Below are positions 1-11,185 of a DNA stretch of 64,000 nucleotides, piece after piece (positions within the stretch are counted from its first letter, which is position 1; each line of letters starts with the position of its first letter). The notes under the pieces are model-generated. The model was not told the DNA's origin. It saw only the letters and a program-made list of their open reading frames with translations, and made no database searches. A program made the translations under genes and the position numbers. Origin of the DNA: Salvia splendens (lineage: Eukaryota > Streptophyta > Magnoliopsida > Lamiales > Lamiaceae); assembly GCF_004379255.2 (NCBI RefSeq), contig NC_056049.1, positions 7,998,001-8,062,000 on the forward strand. The letters run 5' to 3'.

Positions 1-1577
1 CGAGCAGGAGAGGAGACGACGGCAGTGTGCCTTCGTCGTGGGGGAGGTGGCGGACGACAGTGGGAAGAAGAAGGAAGGGAAGAGAGAGAGAGAGGGAAGA
101 GAGAGAGAGGGGTTAGAGAGTGAGATGAGATCGGGCCTCATGTTTGTTTTGGTTTGATTTTGGGCCTTAGTTTTTGTTTTTTTTTTGTGGTTGGGCTTTT
201 AATAAAGTTTTGGAAGTCAAATTAATTGTGGACTCTTCTTTTAAATGATGGGCTTCCTAATTAATTATCTTGAGGAATAAAGTGGCTGAGAAATTTAATC
301 TCGGCCGGTAATTAAATTTTGATCTGGGGAAAATATTTGGTTTATTCCCGGAAGTTTTTGGAATGAATAATTTACCTAAGTATAAATTAGTACTTTTTCC
401 AACGGTAAATAATTACGGAATTTTAAGTATGCGCATAAATAATTTTTGGAAAATATTTTCGACGCTAAGGAAAAATACGAGGAGCCAACGAAGGGAAGAA
501 CGAGCGTAAGCGGCCGCCGAATAACCGAAAATGCACGGAAATCGAGAAAAAGAATTTAAAAATTGTAATTAGAGTGCATGCATTCTAAATATTGTCGTTA
601 CCGAGAATTGATATGATTTTTGTGTATTTTTCCGAAAAGGTGGTTCGCACGCACTCTAACAGTCGGAACGAGGAATTTTACGGAAATCATAAGCTTTTGA
701 GGTGGGCTTTATTCTTAAACGTTTACTCTTGAATTGATATGTTTATGGTGTTATAAGGACGATTTTATAAGTATGTCATGCCGTGTTTATGCTTTGAAAC
801 TGCCTATCTGATTGTCTACTAGAATGATACTCTACTAGACTTTGATGGTTAACGAATTCGGGTCTAACTAGGGCTACGCCCTACTTAGACTAGTGCACTG
901 ATGGGGATCGTGAGCCGTCCCCTAGGTCGGCCGGTCCAGTGATCGAGATTGTGGCCACAGTCTCGTTTCACATGATGGTTCAGATATGGTATATGATGGA
1001 GGATGATGTTAGTCCGCGCGGACACTGTTTTATGGAAATGACTTTTTGTGCTTCTCGGTTCTTTGAAAGTAAAATCCGGGATTCACACGATGATGGCTTG
1101 ACATATCTTAGCGATGAATGTTTTTGGGGCATGAGTTCACTGGGTGCATCAAGTACTCAGCCCCTGCATATGTTTTCCCTATGTGCAGGTTGAGCGAGGT
1201 CAGGAGGCGGAGGATGTTGAGCGATGATCCAAGCACGTAATGGAACACTGTCCCGGTTACTATTATGTCTTCATACATAGTAGTAGCTAAACTCTCAAAG
1301 AATTGCTTCCGCTACTCAATGTTTTTTTTCAGAATTTCCGTTATTTCCTTTGAACTGTTGAACTCTGGTATTCCCTTTATTGTCGAACTCTGTTATCTTT
1401 CGTTATGAGACTTGGGTTTTTTTTTTGAAACGTTGATTGATTTGAATGAAATTTCCTCTTGAATTGTTAAGTTGTATTGCCTTGAAGTGATTATTCCCTC
1501 TTCTTCCCCGCTTCTTAGTTCCCCCACTAGTCACGTTTTTCCCGTGCTTCCTATCCTTAGGGAGTTCGGTCGTGACA
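1..1577 (+). repeat. Probable 3' part of a Ty3/gypsy LTR
   Basis: There is no credible protein-coding gene here. The stretch ends at 1577 with GGAGTTCGGTCGTGACA, an end typical of long plant chromovirus LTRs (TG...CA type). It lies directly against the interior of a copia LTR (from 1578). The simplest reading is that a gypsy element, mostly upstream of the window, inserted into the copia 5' LTR. Its start is not visible, so how much of 1-1577 is LTR is inferred. The 84-codon reading frame at 939-1193 has no family features and is not called. Confidence 0.5.
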
Positions 1578-1666
1578 ATAAATGCCGTGTATCAACTCCT
1601 ATATTAAGGGGGAGAAATCATTCTAATGAAAAAAACACAACACATTGTCTCCTACTTATACGATCA
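1578..1666 (+). repeat. Copia 5' LTR, right-hand part
   Basis: Matches 5050-5139 of the 3' LTR almost base for base, ending in ACGATCA just before the primer site. The first ~109 bp expected from the 3' copy are absent because a gypsy LTR ends at 1577. Confidence 0.85.
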
Positions 1667-1669
1667 ACA

Positions 1670-1682
1670 TGGTATCACGAGC
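1670..1682 (+). other. Primer-binding site of the copia element
   Basis: TGGTATCACGAGC lies 3 bases after the 5' LTR and resembles the initiator-Met tRNA complement TGGTATCAGAGC used by most plant copia elements. Confidence 0.75.
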
Positions 1683-1766
1683 AGGTTCGGGCTCAGAAAA
1701 ATTTCATCACCGCCCATAATATACATTTCCTAACCTATTTTTGATTCTGCAACACAGCAAAACAAC

Positions 1767-2907
1767 ATGTCAAAATCGTCTGATACAACCGACAACCCAA
1801 AAAACACCGAAACCCACCCAAACCCATCACCCTTCCCCGCGGAACTCGCCGCGCAATTCGCAGAGTTCCTGCGGCAGAGCATGAGTTCGGTTCCCAACAA
1901 AACACAAGAAAAGACTCATCACCCCGAATCGTTGGGTGAAATCACGGTCAAAACCAAACTGGAAGGGGACAACTACCCCTTTTGGGCCAATCTCATGGAC
2001 AGGGCAATCGGGGGGAAAGGACTGACGTCTCACATTGATGGAGTTTCTGTCCCTCCGCCCCGAACCGACCCTACCTACCAACAATGGCAGCAACGAGACC
2101 ACTGCGTCTTCAGTTGGATTATCAACAATATGGCGGCGGATCTTGTGAACGAGGTTTCACAATACGCCACTGCCAAGGAACTCTGGGACGGGCTGGCCAT
2201 CACCTACGGCAGCGGCGCAGATCCCGTTTAGGTGTACGACTTGCATCGACAGACGAACACCATTAAACAAGATGAAATGTCCCTCGAAAGCCTCTGGAAT
2301 AAACTCCAAAATTTGTGGATATCGATCGATCGCCGGGAAACAATACCAATGACAAAGGAACGATTACGGCTTTACCAATTTGTTACCGCACTAGATGACA
2401 AGTATGAATCTGTAAAAAAGGAACTCATCAGGCTTGACCCGTTACCATCGGCACGCGAAGCCTACGCACGCGTCCGACGGGAATCGGTCAACAACCAAAT
2501 CCAGGGTATAGGCACATCACAGAATCCAGTCGGCCTCGCCTCTGGACTCGCGACCACCGATCAAAGCCGCTCAAACGTTGGACAGCAAGCGGCGCAACGA
2601 CCATGGCAGAAACGACCGGAAGAAGACCGAAGCCGCCTCACATGTACCCATTGCGGCGGTAAGAAGCACACCAAAGATGGTTGCTTCTTACTAATCGGAT
2701 TTCCCGATTGGTGGGATGAGATGAAACGGAACAGAGCAGCACGAGCAGCGAATCGAGGAGGACGGGTCGCCACCGTGGTCAGCGACCGAGCCACCGACGC
2801 CGGCGGATCGACGGGCAGCACCAGCGCGACGCACGGCACAGGAACGGAGCAGCGGGGCGGTGAGAATGGAGTGTGTTTGGCGGCTAGGGCATTATCAGAT
2901 ACATCTT
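1767..2907 (+). pseudogene. Copia gag, one nonsense codon, fused into inverted repeat
   Basis: Retrotransposon capsid/nucleocapsid gene. The ATG at 1767 opens a frame with the LEGDNYPFW-type N-terminal motif of copia Gag (about residues 66-74) and a CX2CX4HX4C zinc knuckle (CTHCGGKKHTKDGC) encoded near 2641-2682. A single TAG at 2229-2231 interrupts it; the frame resumes without shift at 2232. From 2388 the coding sequence is the left arm of a 328-bp inverted repeat. Beyond the arm the frame runs into basic, Thr/Gly-rich sequence and then antisense gag, so the C-terminus is not natural. No protease DSG motif follows. Confidence 0.85.
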
Positions 2908-3435
2908 TGGGGATTAAATCCCCCATCTTTGAGAAAATGTCAATTGCCCCCAAAATGTTTGGAAAATTTCACCGAAACCCCCACAAAACAAATAACTCCA
3001 ACAAGTTCCCCACACAAACCCATATATTGCACCAGCCACCCCGCTCCACAAACATATCACAAAACCCACCCCCACAAACCCATATATCACACAGACCAGC
3101 CCCCAGCCCCACCAATCGGGAAATCCGATTAGTAAGAAGCAACCATCTTTGGTGTGCTTCTTACCGCCGCAATGGGTACAGGAGAGGTGGCTTCGGTCTT
3201 CTTCCGGTCGTTTCTGCCATGGTCGTTGCGCCGCTTGCTGTCCAATGTTTGAGCGGCTTCGGTCGGTGGCCGCGAGTCCAAAGGCGAGGCCGGCTGGATT
3301 CTGTGATGTGCCTATACCCTGGATTTGGTTGTTGACCGATTCCTGTCGGACGCGTGCGTAGGCTTCGCGTGCCGATGGTAACGGGTCAAGCCTGATGAGT
3401 TCCTTTTTTACAGATTCATACTTGTCATCTAGTGC
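2388..3435. repeat. 328-bp inverted repeat of gag sequence
   Basis: 2388-2715 (sense gag, including the zinc knuckle) is repeated in reverse complement at 3108-3435, with the same length and only scattered substitutions. The 392-bp spacer holds the gag end plus short A/C-rich repeats with ACAAACCCATATAT-type units. The right arm stops exactly where the reverse transcriptase frame begins. A transcript through it could fold into a long hairpin. Confidence 0.9.
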
Positions 3436-5006
3436 ACTGGCAGGAGGCAATGAAGAAAGAGAAGGATGCACTCATCCGAAATGGCACTTGGGAAGAATGC
3501 AATTTGCCAGAAGGAAAGAAACCGGTAGGATGCCGCTGGATATTCACCATCAAGAGACGAGCTGACGGATCGATGGAAAGATACAAGGCCAGACTGGTGG
3601 CAAAAGGGTATACCCAGACGTATGGAGTAGATTACGAAGAGACATTCTCTCTAGTGGCAAAAATGAACACAATCAGAACATTGCTCGCAGTGGCTGCATG
3701 TAAAGACTGGCCCCTACACCAGTTTGATGTGACCAACGCATTCCTGCATGGAGAGCTGAAAAAAAATGAAGAAGTCTACATGGAGATGCCACCAGGATAC
3801 TCAGGGGGCAGAAAGGTGTGCAAACTGAAAAAAACGTTGTACGGGCTAAAGCAGTCTCCAAGAGTTTGGTTTAGCAGATTCTCACAAGCAATGCAGAAGT
3901 ATGGGTACATCCAAAGTCATTCAGATCATACTCTATTTTTAAAGAAGCGAGGAGAGAAAATGACTTGTCTGATAATTTATGTGGACGACATGATCATTTC
4001 GGGAGATGATGAAGAGGAAATCAATAATCTGCGAGCAAACTTATTTCAGGAGTTTGAGATGAAGGACCTTGGGCCCCTCAAATATTTTCTGGGAATATAA
4101 GTGCTTCGGTCAAGGAAAGGGATATTTTTACGACAGAAGAAGTATGTGCTCGATCTACTGGCAGAAATTGGATTGTTGGACTGCAAACCAGCAGACATTC
4201 CAATGATGGTGAATCATGGGTTGAAGTTTGAAGACGACGCCAAGTTAGCAGACCGAGAAGAATATCAACGATTGGTGGGCAAACTCAATTACCTGTCTCA
4301 CACAAGGCCTGACATTTCATATGTTGTTGGGGTGGTGAGCCAATTCATGCATCGTCCTCAACAAAACCACTTAGATACGGCATTGAGGATTGCACGCTAT
4401 CTCAAAGGAACCACAGGATATGGAGTGCTGTTCCATAAGAGTAAAGATCTCGAGATAGATGGATACACTGATGCTGACTGGGCCAGTAATCCTATAGATC
4501 GGAAGTCCACTGGAGGATATTTCACGTTTGTAGGAGGAAATCTAGTCACTTGGAAAAGCAAGAAGCAGAAAGTTGTGGCTCTATCGAGTGCAGAGGCAGA
4601 ATTCCGAGGGATCAAGAGTGGTCTAACTGAGATACTTTGTCTTAGGAGACTACTCACTGAGATTGGATTTCCGCCGACGAGGAAAAGTCAGCTTTTATGC
4701 GACAACAAATCAGCTATCAGCATTTCAGAGAACCCAGTCCAACATGACAGGACTAAGCATGTGGAGGTTGACCGTCACTTTATTAAGGAAAAGATCGAAG
4801 GGGGAGTCATAGAGCTTCCTTTCGTCCGATCAGGAGAACAGCTGGCAGACATTCTCACGAAGGCAGTAAATCCTAAATCCTTCAGTGAGGTTTTGGACAA
4901 GTTGAGTATCGGGGATGCCGTTACTCAACTTGAGGGGGAGTGTCAAACATACCATACACACACCTTACCAAATAAGGAGACACTATTAGAGGAGCATATT
5001 ATATAA
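3436..5006 (+). pseudogene. Copia reverse transcriptase-RNase H, one nonsense codon
   Basis: The pol C-terminal half starts in the RVT_2 domain immediately after the inverted repeat (HWQEAMKKEKDAL), continues through CRWIFTIK, the QFDVTNAFLHGEL block and the catalytic YVDDM at about 3978-3992, then into the copia RNase H domain (DADWASN, SSAEAEF, HDRTKHVEVDRHF). A TAA at 4098-4100 interrupts the frame just before the RT-RNase H linker; the rest is in the same frame to 5006, whose last codons lie inside the 3' LTR. Integrase and protease are absent. Nonfunctional, although otherwise little decayed. Confidence 0.9.
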
Positions 5007-5139
5007 TTGATAGGGAGCATATTTCCTAGAATTAGGATGTTTCTATACCATAAATGCCGTGTATCAACTCCTATATTAAGGGGGAGAAATCATTCTAATG
5101 AAAAAAAACACAACACATTGTCTCCTACTTCTACGATCA
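4941..5139 (+). repeat. Copia 3' LTR (199 bp)
   Basis: Begins TGTCAAACAT directly after the polypurine tract TGAGGGGGAG (4931-4940) and ends CGATCA. Its last 90 bp match 1578-1666. It is short for a copia LTR. Confidence 0.85.
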
Positions 5140-6322
5140 ATACTATATGTATCTCTAGCTTCCATTGCTCATCCGCTAATTCTCTCTCTCGCGGTATATC
5201 TCTTTCATTGTCCCTTAGGGAAACACTCCATTGTTTCAATTGCTTATAGTGATGCTGACATAGAGAAATACTCCATCAATTACCACTGAAATGCAAGTAT
5301 TGTGTGTTGTATTAATCATTTCTTATAGAAACACTTGAACCTAAGTCTATATGCCATCAAGCAAAACACAACAAATATATTGTTAATAGCACTTCCCATT
5401 GTTGCCACTCCAATATTGTTGCTGAGAGCTATAGAAACTTAAAAGAGATGGCCTAGTGCTCAAAAATTGGACAGTCATTATAACGTGAAAGAAGTACAAT
5501 ATCATTTCTAGCCCTGAATTTTGCATCATTTGAGAGTTGAGACATATTTGCATGCTTCAGCTAATCCTTGACTAGATGCGAGTGGGATTCCCATATCCAC
5601 TTTGAGATCTATGCAAACAAAAGCATAAACTATCAAAATTAACCTCCAGAACATCTTGGTTTATCAGAAAATCTCGATTATACAAAATATTATGGTGCAC
5701 AATGATGTAGTATATTACGTTTACTTTTACTACCACTGACCAGATTTTAAAAGATTACCACAAAGGACATTCGTCTAAAATGTAATGTATAACCATAGCT
5801 ATGAGACTACTCAATTGAAATGTAAAATTCATACTTAATTTTATCTGAAAAAGCTCAGTCAAGAGATTGAAATCCCAAATAGCAGGTGGCTTGTCGAGAA
5901 TCATGTTGTGTCACGGAGTTGATGATTTACCATTCTCAAACAAATAACGCATACCTGGATATAACTGAACCATCACGATGGCTCCTCCCACGCACTTTTG
6001 TTTCTGTATTTTGTGTTTATGTTGATTGGCATACCAAAGAAAATGATGAATGCAGAAAGCAGACAGCCTGAGCTAGAGCATTTCCCCAAAATTTGAGGTT
6101 GTAGAGATAGAAGGCAGACATTAGGTACATATCTGTATGATATCTCATGCAGATCAACTTCTTCTCATGTACATTGTTCTTGCTGAAACTAACACTATTT
6201 AAATCCTTTTAACAAAGAAACCTCACTTGTTGATCAAGAGTAGCATGAGTTGATGTTGGTTGCACAATTCATTATAAGCAAAATTTTAGTTTCATTCATG
6301 CTCACACAACAATCAATTCAAA
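5140..6322. other. No recognisable gene
   Basis: AT-rich sequence between the copia and the first gypsy element. The 60-codon frame at 5886-6071 shows no domain, and no repeat structure was recognised. Confidence 0.5.
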
Positions 6323-6775
6323 TGTTGCATGCATGGATATATGATGCCATATACCATACGTACACATGCATGCAACGTTATGATTCACGTGAGTCGCATG
6401 CGATGGCACTTGTGTGGGGTATGAATCTAAATAAGCTGAGAGGATCAATAAGAGCACGTGTTTCATCCGAATGGACATGAGGAGGTGGCGAGTGATGTGG
6501 CAAAGGAGGCGTGGGACGCATGAGGGGAGCAAAGTATAAAAGGGGACCACACCACCTTCATTTCATGTGTGTTGTGTGATTGTTCATGTGTTTAGATCGC
6601 GGATCTGAAGCATTGTATCGCTTTATTGCTTTCCTATTGTTTACTTCCATCATCGTTCCTATTTCGTAATATAATTCCTATTTGATTGCGTCATTTCATT
6701 GAATTCGTTGCGTAATCCGAGTAATTGTAGTTGTGTGTTGGGAGCTCGGTTCATAATTGGGAAGCCACGAGCTAA
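6323..6775 (+). repeat. 5' LTR of first gypsy element
   Basis: TGTTGCATGCATGG at 6323 matches the post-polypurine start at 12273. The right end is placed just before the primer-like TTGGTATCAAG (about 6778) and is approximate. The start contains a perfect 12-bp inverted repeat (GTTGCATGCATG at 6325, CATGCATGCAAC at 6365). Confidence 0.7.
6535..6542 (+). promoter_or_regulatory. LTR TATA box
   Basis: TATAAAAG in the middle of the 5' LTR, about 300 bp before gag; a fitting position for the element's own promoter. Confidence 0.5.
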
Positions 6776-6835
6776 GTTGGTATCAAGTGGTATTCAGAGC
6801 ATTCGATCTCCGATGTTGGCTCGGTGACGCGAAGC

Positions 6836-7806
6836 ATGGAGATGGAGAGGAAGGTGATGGATCTGGTGGAGAAACGGATGAATGGGCTGTTTGAGCAGGT
6901 GGCGCAAACTCAGAGTGAGAGAGTTAACGCAGGCGATCGCTGCGATTAATCTGCAGAATCAAAAATATAAATCGGCGTTGGAGAATGGGGAAAGAAGTGG
7001 TGGAACTAATGGCCGATGGAGAGAGGGGAATGATTGGGGTAGATCTATACGTTACGAGCTCCCTAAATTTGATGGAGATGGATTTGAAGGATGGGTAATG
7101 CGAGCGGAATACTTTTTTCAGGTTGCGAAGGTGCCGAAGGAGGAAAGAGTAAGAGTGGCGGCGATTCACCTTGAGGGGAATGCCTTGCAATGGCACAAAG
7201 GCTTTGAGAGTCTACACGGCGATATGGCCTATGCAAATTGGGCATGCTACATCTCTGGGTTGGCTGCTCGCTTCGGGGAAAATGCATTCGAAGATCCACT
7301 GTCAGATCTTCGAAATCTAAAACATGGGGGAATGTTGCAAGCCTATATGGATGTATTTGATGAGCTATACCCGAGGGCTGGTATTAGAGAGGATCAGGCA
7401 TTGAGTTTTTTTCTATCGAGCTTAGTGGATGAGTTGCAGATGCCTGTGCGAATGTTCAAACCAAAAGGGCTAGCTGAAGCTTTTTCGTTGGCTAAGTTGC
7501 AGGAACTCACAGTGAGGGCATTAGGAGGAGGGAAGTCTAATGGAAATCAAAATGGAACACAATCTGGGAATAGCTATTACTCGAGTAGCAAGTCTTTAGT
7601 CGTGACAGCCACCAATAAGCCGGTGGGAAATGTTACTAACTGGAGTGGAAATAATAGAGACAATACTCGCTTTGGGGGAGTCAGAGCTAGTGCAAACTTA
7701 ACACCTAAGGAGATGGATGAGAAGAGGGCAAGGAAGTAGTGTTTCTGGTGTCCTGAGAAGTTTACACCCAATCACAAATGCGCTTTGAGGAAATCTTTTG
7801 TGATAT
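6836..7806 (+). pseudogene. Gypsy gag, frameshifted and nonsense-mutated
   Basis: The likely original start is the ATG at 6836 (MEMERKVMDLVEKRM), in a different frame from the main gag body beginning about 6920, so a frameshift lies near 6915-6925. The body has the retrotrans_gag fold signature (YELPKFDGDGFEGWVMRAE; later LHGDMAYANW). A TAG at 7737-7739 precedes the zinc knuckle (CFWCPEKFTPNHKC), which is in the same frame. The next stop is at about 7804. Confidence 0.85.
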
Positions 7807-9687
7807 AGCTAATATAGAGAGGAGCCTATTGAACCAGATGACCAGAAGAAGAGGTTGAGAATTTAGAAGAAGAAAAGTTGGATTTACAATTATCCTTACA
7901 TGCAGTTTGGGAAAAAAATGGCCCTCAAGTGATGAGGATCAAATGATTATGTCAAAAGAAGGCTCTGAAAATCTTAGTGGACACATGTAGCACACACAAT
8001 TTCTTGAGTTCCAAGATGGCTAGAAGAATCAGCTGTGAGTTGATCGAAGTGGATTCAAAGGCAGTGGAGGTAGCTAATGGCCAGATACTACAATGTAAGC
8101 AGAAGTGTAGCAACTTAGAGTGGGAAATGTAGGGATCTACCTTTCAAACTGAGGTTTATATCATCAATTAAGAAACCTATGATCTCATCTTGGGAGGAGA
8201 ATGACTATCTACATTGGGAGAGATAAGGTGGAATTTCAATAAACTAGGTATGGAATTTGAGTTGGAAGGAAGTGAAATTAAGTTGCAAGGGGGATTGTGG
8301 TCACCAAAGAATGAACAGCTTCATTGCTTACATGTTCTAAATCGACAAGAAGCTGATGAGGATGAAAGGAAGTTCAGTCAACTGATTCCTGCAGTGGAGA
8401 CATCAATGAGCTTCTATTGTGAGATCAGTGTAGAAGAAATATGCACAGCTCTTAATGGAATTTTAGAACAACATGCTGAATTGTTTAAGGAGCCAAAGAC
8501 ACTTCCACCTCAGAGGGAACAAGATCACAAGATCATCTTAAAAGAGGGTGCTAAGGCAGTTAACATCAGGCCTTACAAGTATACTGCTCAACAGAAGGAT
8601 GTTATTGAATCCATGATAGTTAATATGTTGGAAGCTGGGGTAATCAGACATAGTGAGAGCCCTTTTGCTAGCCCCATTGTGTTAGTAAAAAAGAAGGATG
8701 CTTCTTGGAGACTCTATGTGGATTATAGAGCATTGAATGCTATTACTGTGAAGGATAAATATCCAATTCCTGTAATAGAAGAACTTCTTGATGAATTGGA
8801 GTCAGCTTATTGGTTTTCAAAGGTGGATCTGAGGTTAGGATATTGGTAGGTGAGAATGAGGCCTGAAGATGTGTACAAAACATCTTTTAAAACTCATTCT
8901 GGCCATTATGAGTTTCTAGTTATGCCATTCGGGTTAACAAATGCCCATGCTACCTTTCAAAATCTTATGAATACTGTCTTTTGGGAGTAGCTAAGGAAGT
9001 TTGTACTGGTTTTCTTCGATGACATATTGATTTATAGCTGCACTAAGGAAGAACATGAGCTTCATTTGTCTGTGGTGATGGAGTTGATGAAGGAGCACTG
9101 CTTGTTGGCTAAGAGGTCCAAATGCACCTTTGGCTGTAGGAGAGTAGAATATTTGGGTCATGTAATTTCAAAGGAAGGGGTGGCTACTGATGAGGGAAAG
9201 ATAGAAGCAGTCAAGAATTGGCCCTAGCCTAGAACTATCAAACATATTAGAAGTTTCTTGGGCTTAACTGGTTACTACAAAAGGTTTGTCTCCAACTATG
9301 GGATCATAGTTAGACCTTTGGTGGACGTAATCAAAGGATCAGTGTTTAAATGGACCAGAGAAGCACAAGTTGCATTTGAGAAGCTGAAATCTGCTATGAT
9401 CTCTACTCCTGTGTTGGCCTTGCCTGATTTTTCTAAGGACTTCGTTGTGGAGACTGACAGGGGTGGGAATAAGAGCTGTATTGATGCAAGAAAAACATCC
9501 AATTACTTATATCAGTAAATCATTATCTCCAAGATATCAATCTCTGTCAGTATATGAAAAGGAATTGTTAGCTATTCTTATGGCAGTGAAGAAATGGTAT
9601 CACTACGTTCAAAGTAGGAAGTTCATTATCTTGGCTGATCATCAAAACTTGAAGTACCTACTTGAGCAGAAGCTGACTACCCCCACA

Positions 9688-10871
9688 TAGGTGTGCACAA
9701 ACCGAACCGGACCGACGGTTAACCGCCGGTTCGTGAACCGAACCCAGAACCGGAACCGGCGGTTCGGCGGTTAACACGGGCCGGTTCAGGTTCGGCAAAA
9801 TCATGAACCGTGAACCGGCGGTTCCGGGAGCTTTTCAGGCGTAGGGGCTAGGGTGCAGAGCTTTGGCATGCGTGTCGGTCAGAAACTGGCGGTTTTCTGT
9901 CGGAAAACCATAGAAAAACTGCCGGTTTTGTGGAAAAACCGCTGGTTTCGAGGTGAACCGCCGGTTTGGGCGGTAAACCGGCGGTTTGTCCGAAAATTTG
10001 AAATTTGAAATTTGAAATTTTTTATTTATTTCTTCCAATTTTACTCCTATACTGCAAATGATTCCCTACTGCAAATGAGCATTGGGGATACGTAGGCATC
10101 TCGACTTAAATTTTAAATTTAAGTTGAGTTCAAGTCCTTTTTCCTTTTTTTCTTTTTTTCCCATTTGTTCCTATTTTAAAAATATGCAAATACAATTACA
10201 TAATTGTATTTGTATATACTCTAGTCGATGAAGTAGATTTCTCTATACGGCTAAATCCGAGAAACTTTTGACAATTCAACTATAATTGTTGATTGTTAGA
10301 CTAAACTCAACATTTAAAGTTGAATTGCTAAAGGTGTCCTTAATTTAGTTATATAGAAAGATCTCCTTCGTCAATTAAGAGTATATATACTTATAATTTT
10401 TTTAATAAGAACTTCTAAGTCTTTTTTGTCAACACTTGTAAATTGTAATTGTTGTAGCTTGTATATAAATTTTTCGATTTGTAATTGTTGTAACTTGTAT
10501 TTAAATTTTTTGATTTGTAATTGTTGTAACTTGTATTTAAATTTTTCGATTTGTAATTGTTGTAACTTGTAAACGTGTAATTTCAGTAAAATTGCAACTT
10601 TCATCGTACATTTTTGAATAAATATTACACGTTGGAGTCGTAATTTAATTGAAAAATGCAAAAAAGGGCCGAACCGCCGAACCGGCCCGGAACTACCGAA
10701 CCGGCCCGAAAACCGGCGGTTTTGAACCGCCGCTTTAACCGCCGGTTTTTTGAATCGGAACCGGAACCGCCGGGACCCTAGGCGGGCGGGTTCTGGTTCA
10801 TACATTTTGTGAACCGTGAACCGGCGGTTCATGAACCGGAACTGGCGGTTCATGAACCATGTGCACACCTA
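9688..10871. mobile_element. Nonautonomous hAT element, 8-bp TSD
   Basis: Terminal inverted repeats TAGGTGTGCACA (9688) and TGTGCACACCTA (to 10871) are flanked by the perfect 8-bp duplication CCCCCACA (9680-9687 and 10872-10879), the hAT hallmark. Both subterminal regions are packed with AACCGGCGGTT/GAACCGCC palindromic motifs. There is no transposase; the 165-codon minus-strand frame in it arises from tandem repeats. It splits the RNase H region of the gypsy element. Confidence 0.92.
10445..10576. repeat. 36-bp tandem repeat inside the hAT element
   Basis: About 3.5 copies of a 36-bp unit beginning GATTTGTAATTGTTGTAACT. The unit length is a multiple of three, so it creates a long open minus-strand frame with a 12-residue repeat, which is not taken as a gene. 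Confidence 0.85.
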
Positions 10872-11098
10872 CCCCCACACAACAAACATGGATGGCTAAA
10901 CTAATTTATTTTGATTATGAGATCAGGTATACGAAAGGGATTGAAAACTCTGCCGCTGATGCTTTATCCAGAGTCCCTGAGGTTATGACTCTAGCTCTAA
11001 CATCTTTTATTATTCCCTTGGAGTTGATTGCTCAGATAAAGGCTTCATGGAAGGCTGATTTACAGATACAACAACTGGTTTCTGGTAAACAGCAAGAT

Positions 11099-11185
11099 GC
11101 TGCTACACGCTCTTCATTTAATTGGAGTAATGGAGAACTGTTTGCTGCTACACACTCTTCATTTAGTTGGAGTAATGGAGAACTG
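11099..11185 (+). repeat. 45-bp tandem duplication in gypsy pol
   Basis: GCTGCTACACGCTC... at 11099 recurs at 11144 with two mismatches; in frame, it duplicates 15 codons between RNase H and integrase. Confidence 0.85.

Larger units (their letters stand above)
1578..5139 (+). mobile_element. Defective Ty1/copia retrotransposon with inverted gag segment
   Basis: Copia-type element with partial 5' LTR, initiator-Met-type primer site, gag, then reverse transcriptase/RNase H directly, and a 3' LTR. Protease and integrase are missing; in their place lies an inverted copy of part of gag. Gag and RT each carry one in-frame stop. The element could not move on its own. RVT_2-type RT with YVDD and the RT-RNase H order at the 3' end identify the superfamily. 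Confidence 0.9.

Noticed and set aside
939..1193. 84-codon frame as a gene
   Set aside because: No motif, lies in probable LTR sequence.
2561..2953. 130-codon minus-strand frame
   Set aside because: Antisense of gag; contains no domain in that frame.
10371..10868. 165-codon minus-strand frame
   Set aside because: Created by a 36-bp tandem repeat and GC-rich ends of a hAT element; no protein domain.
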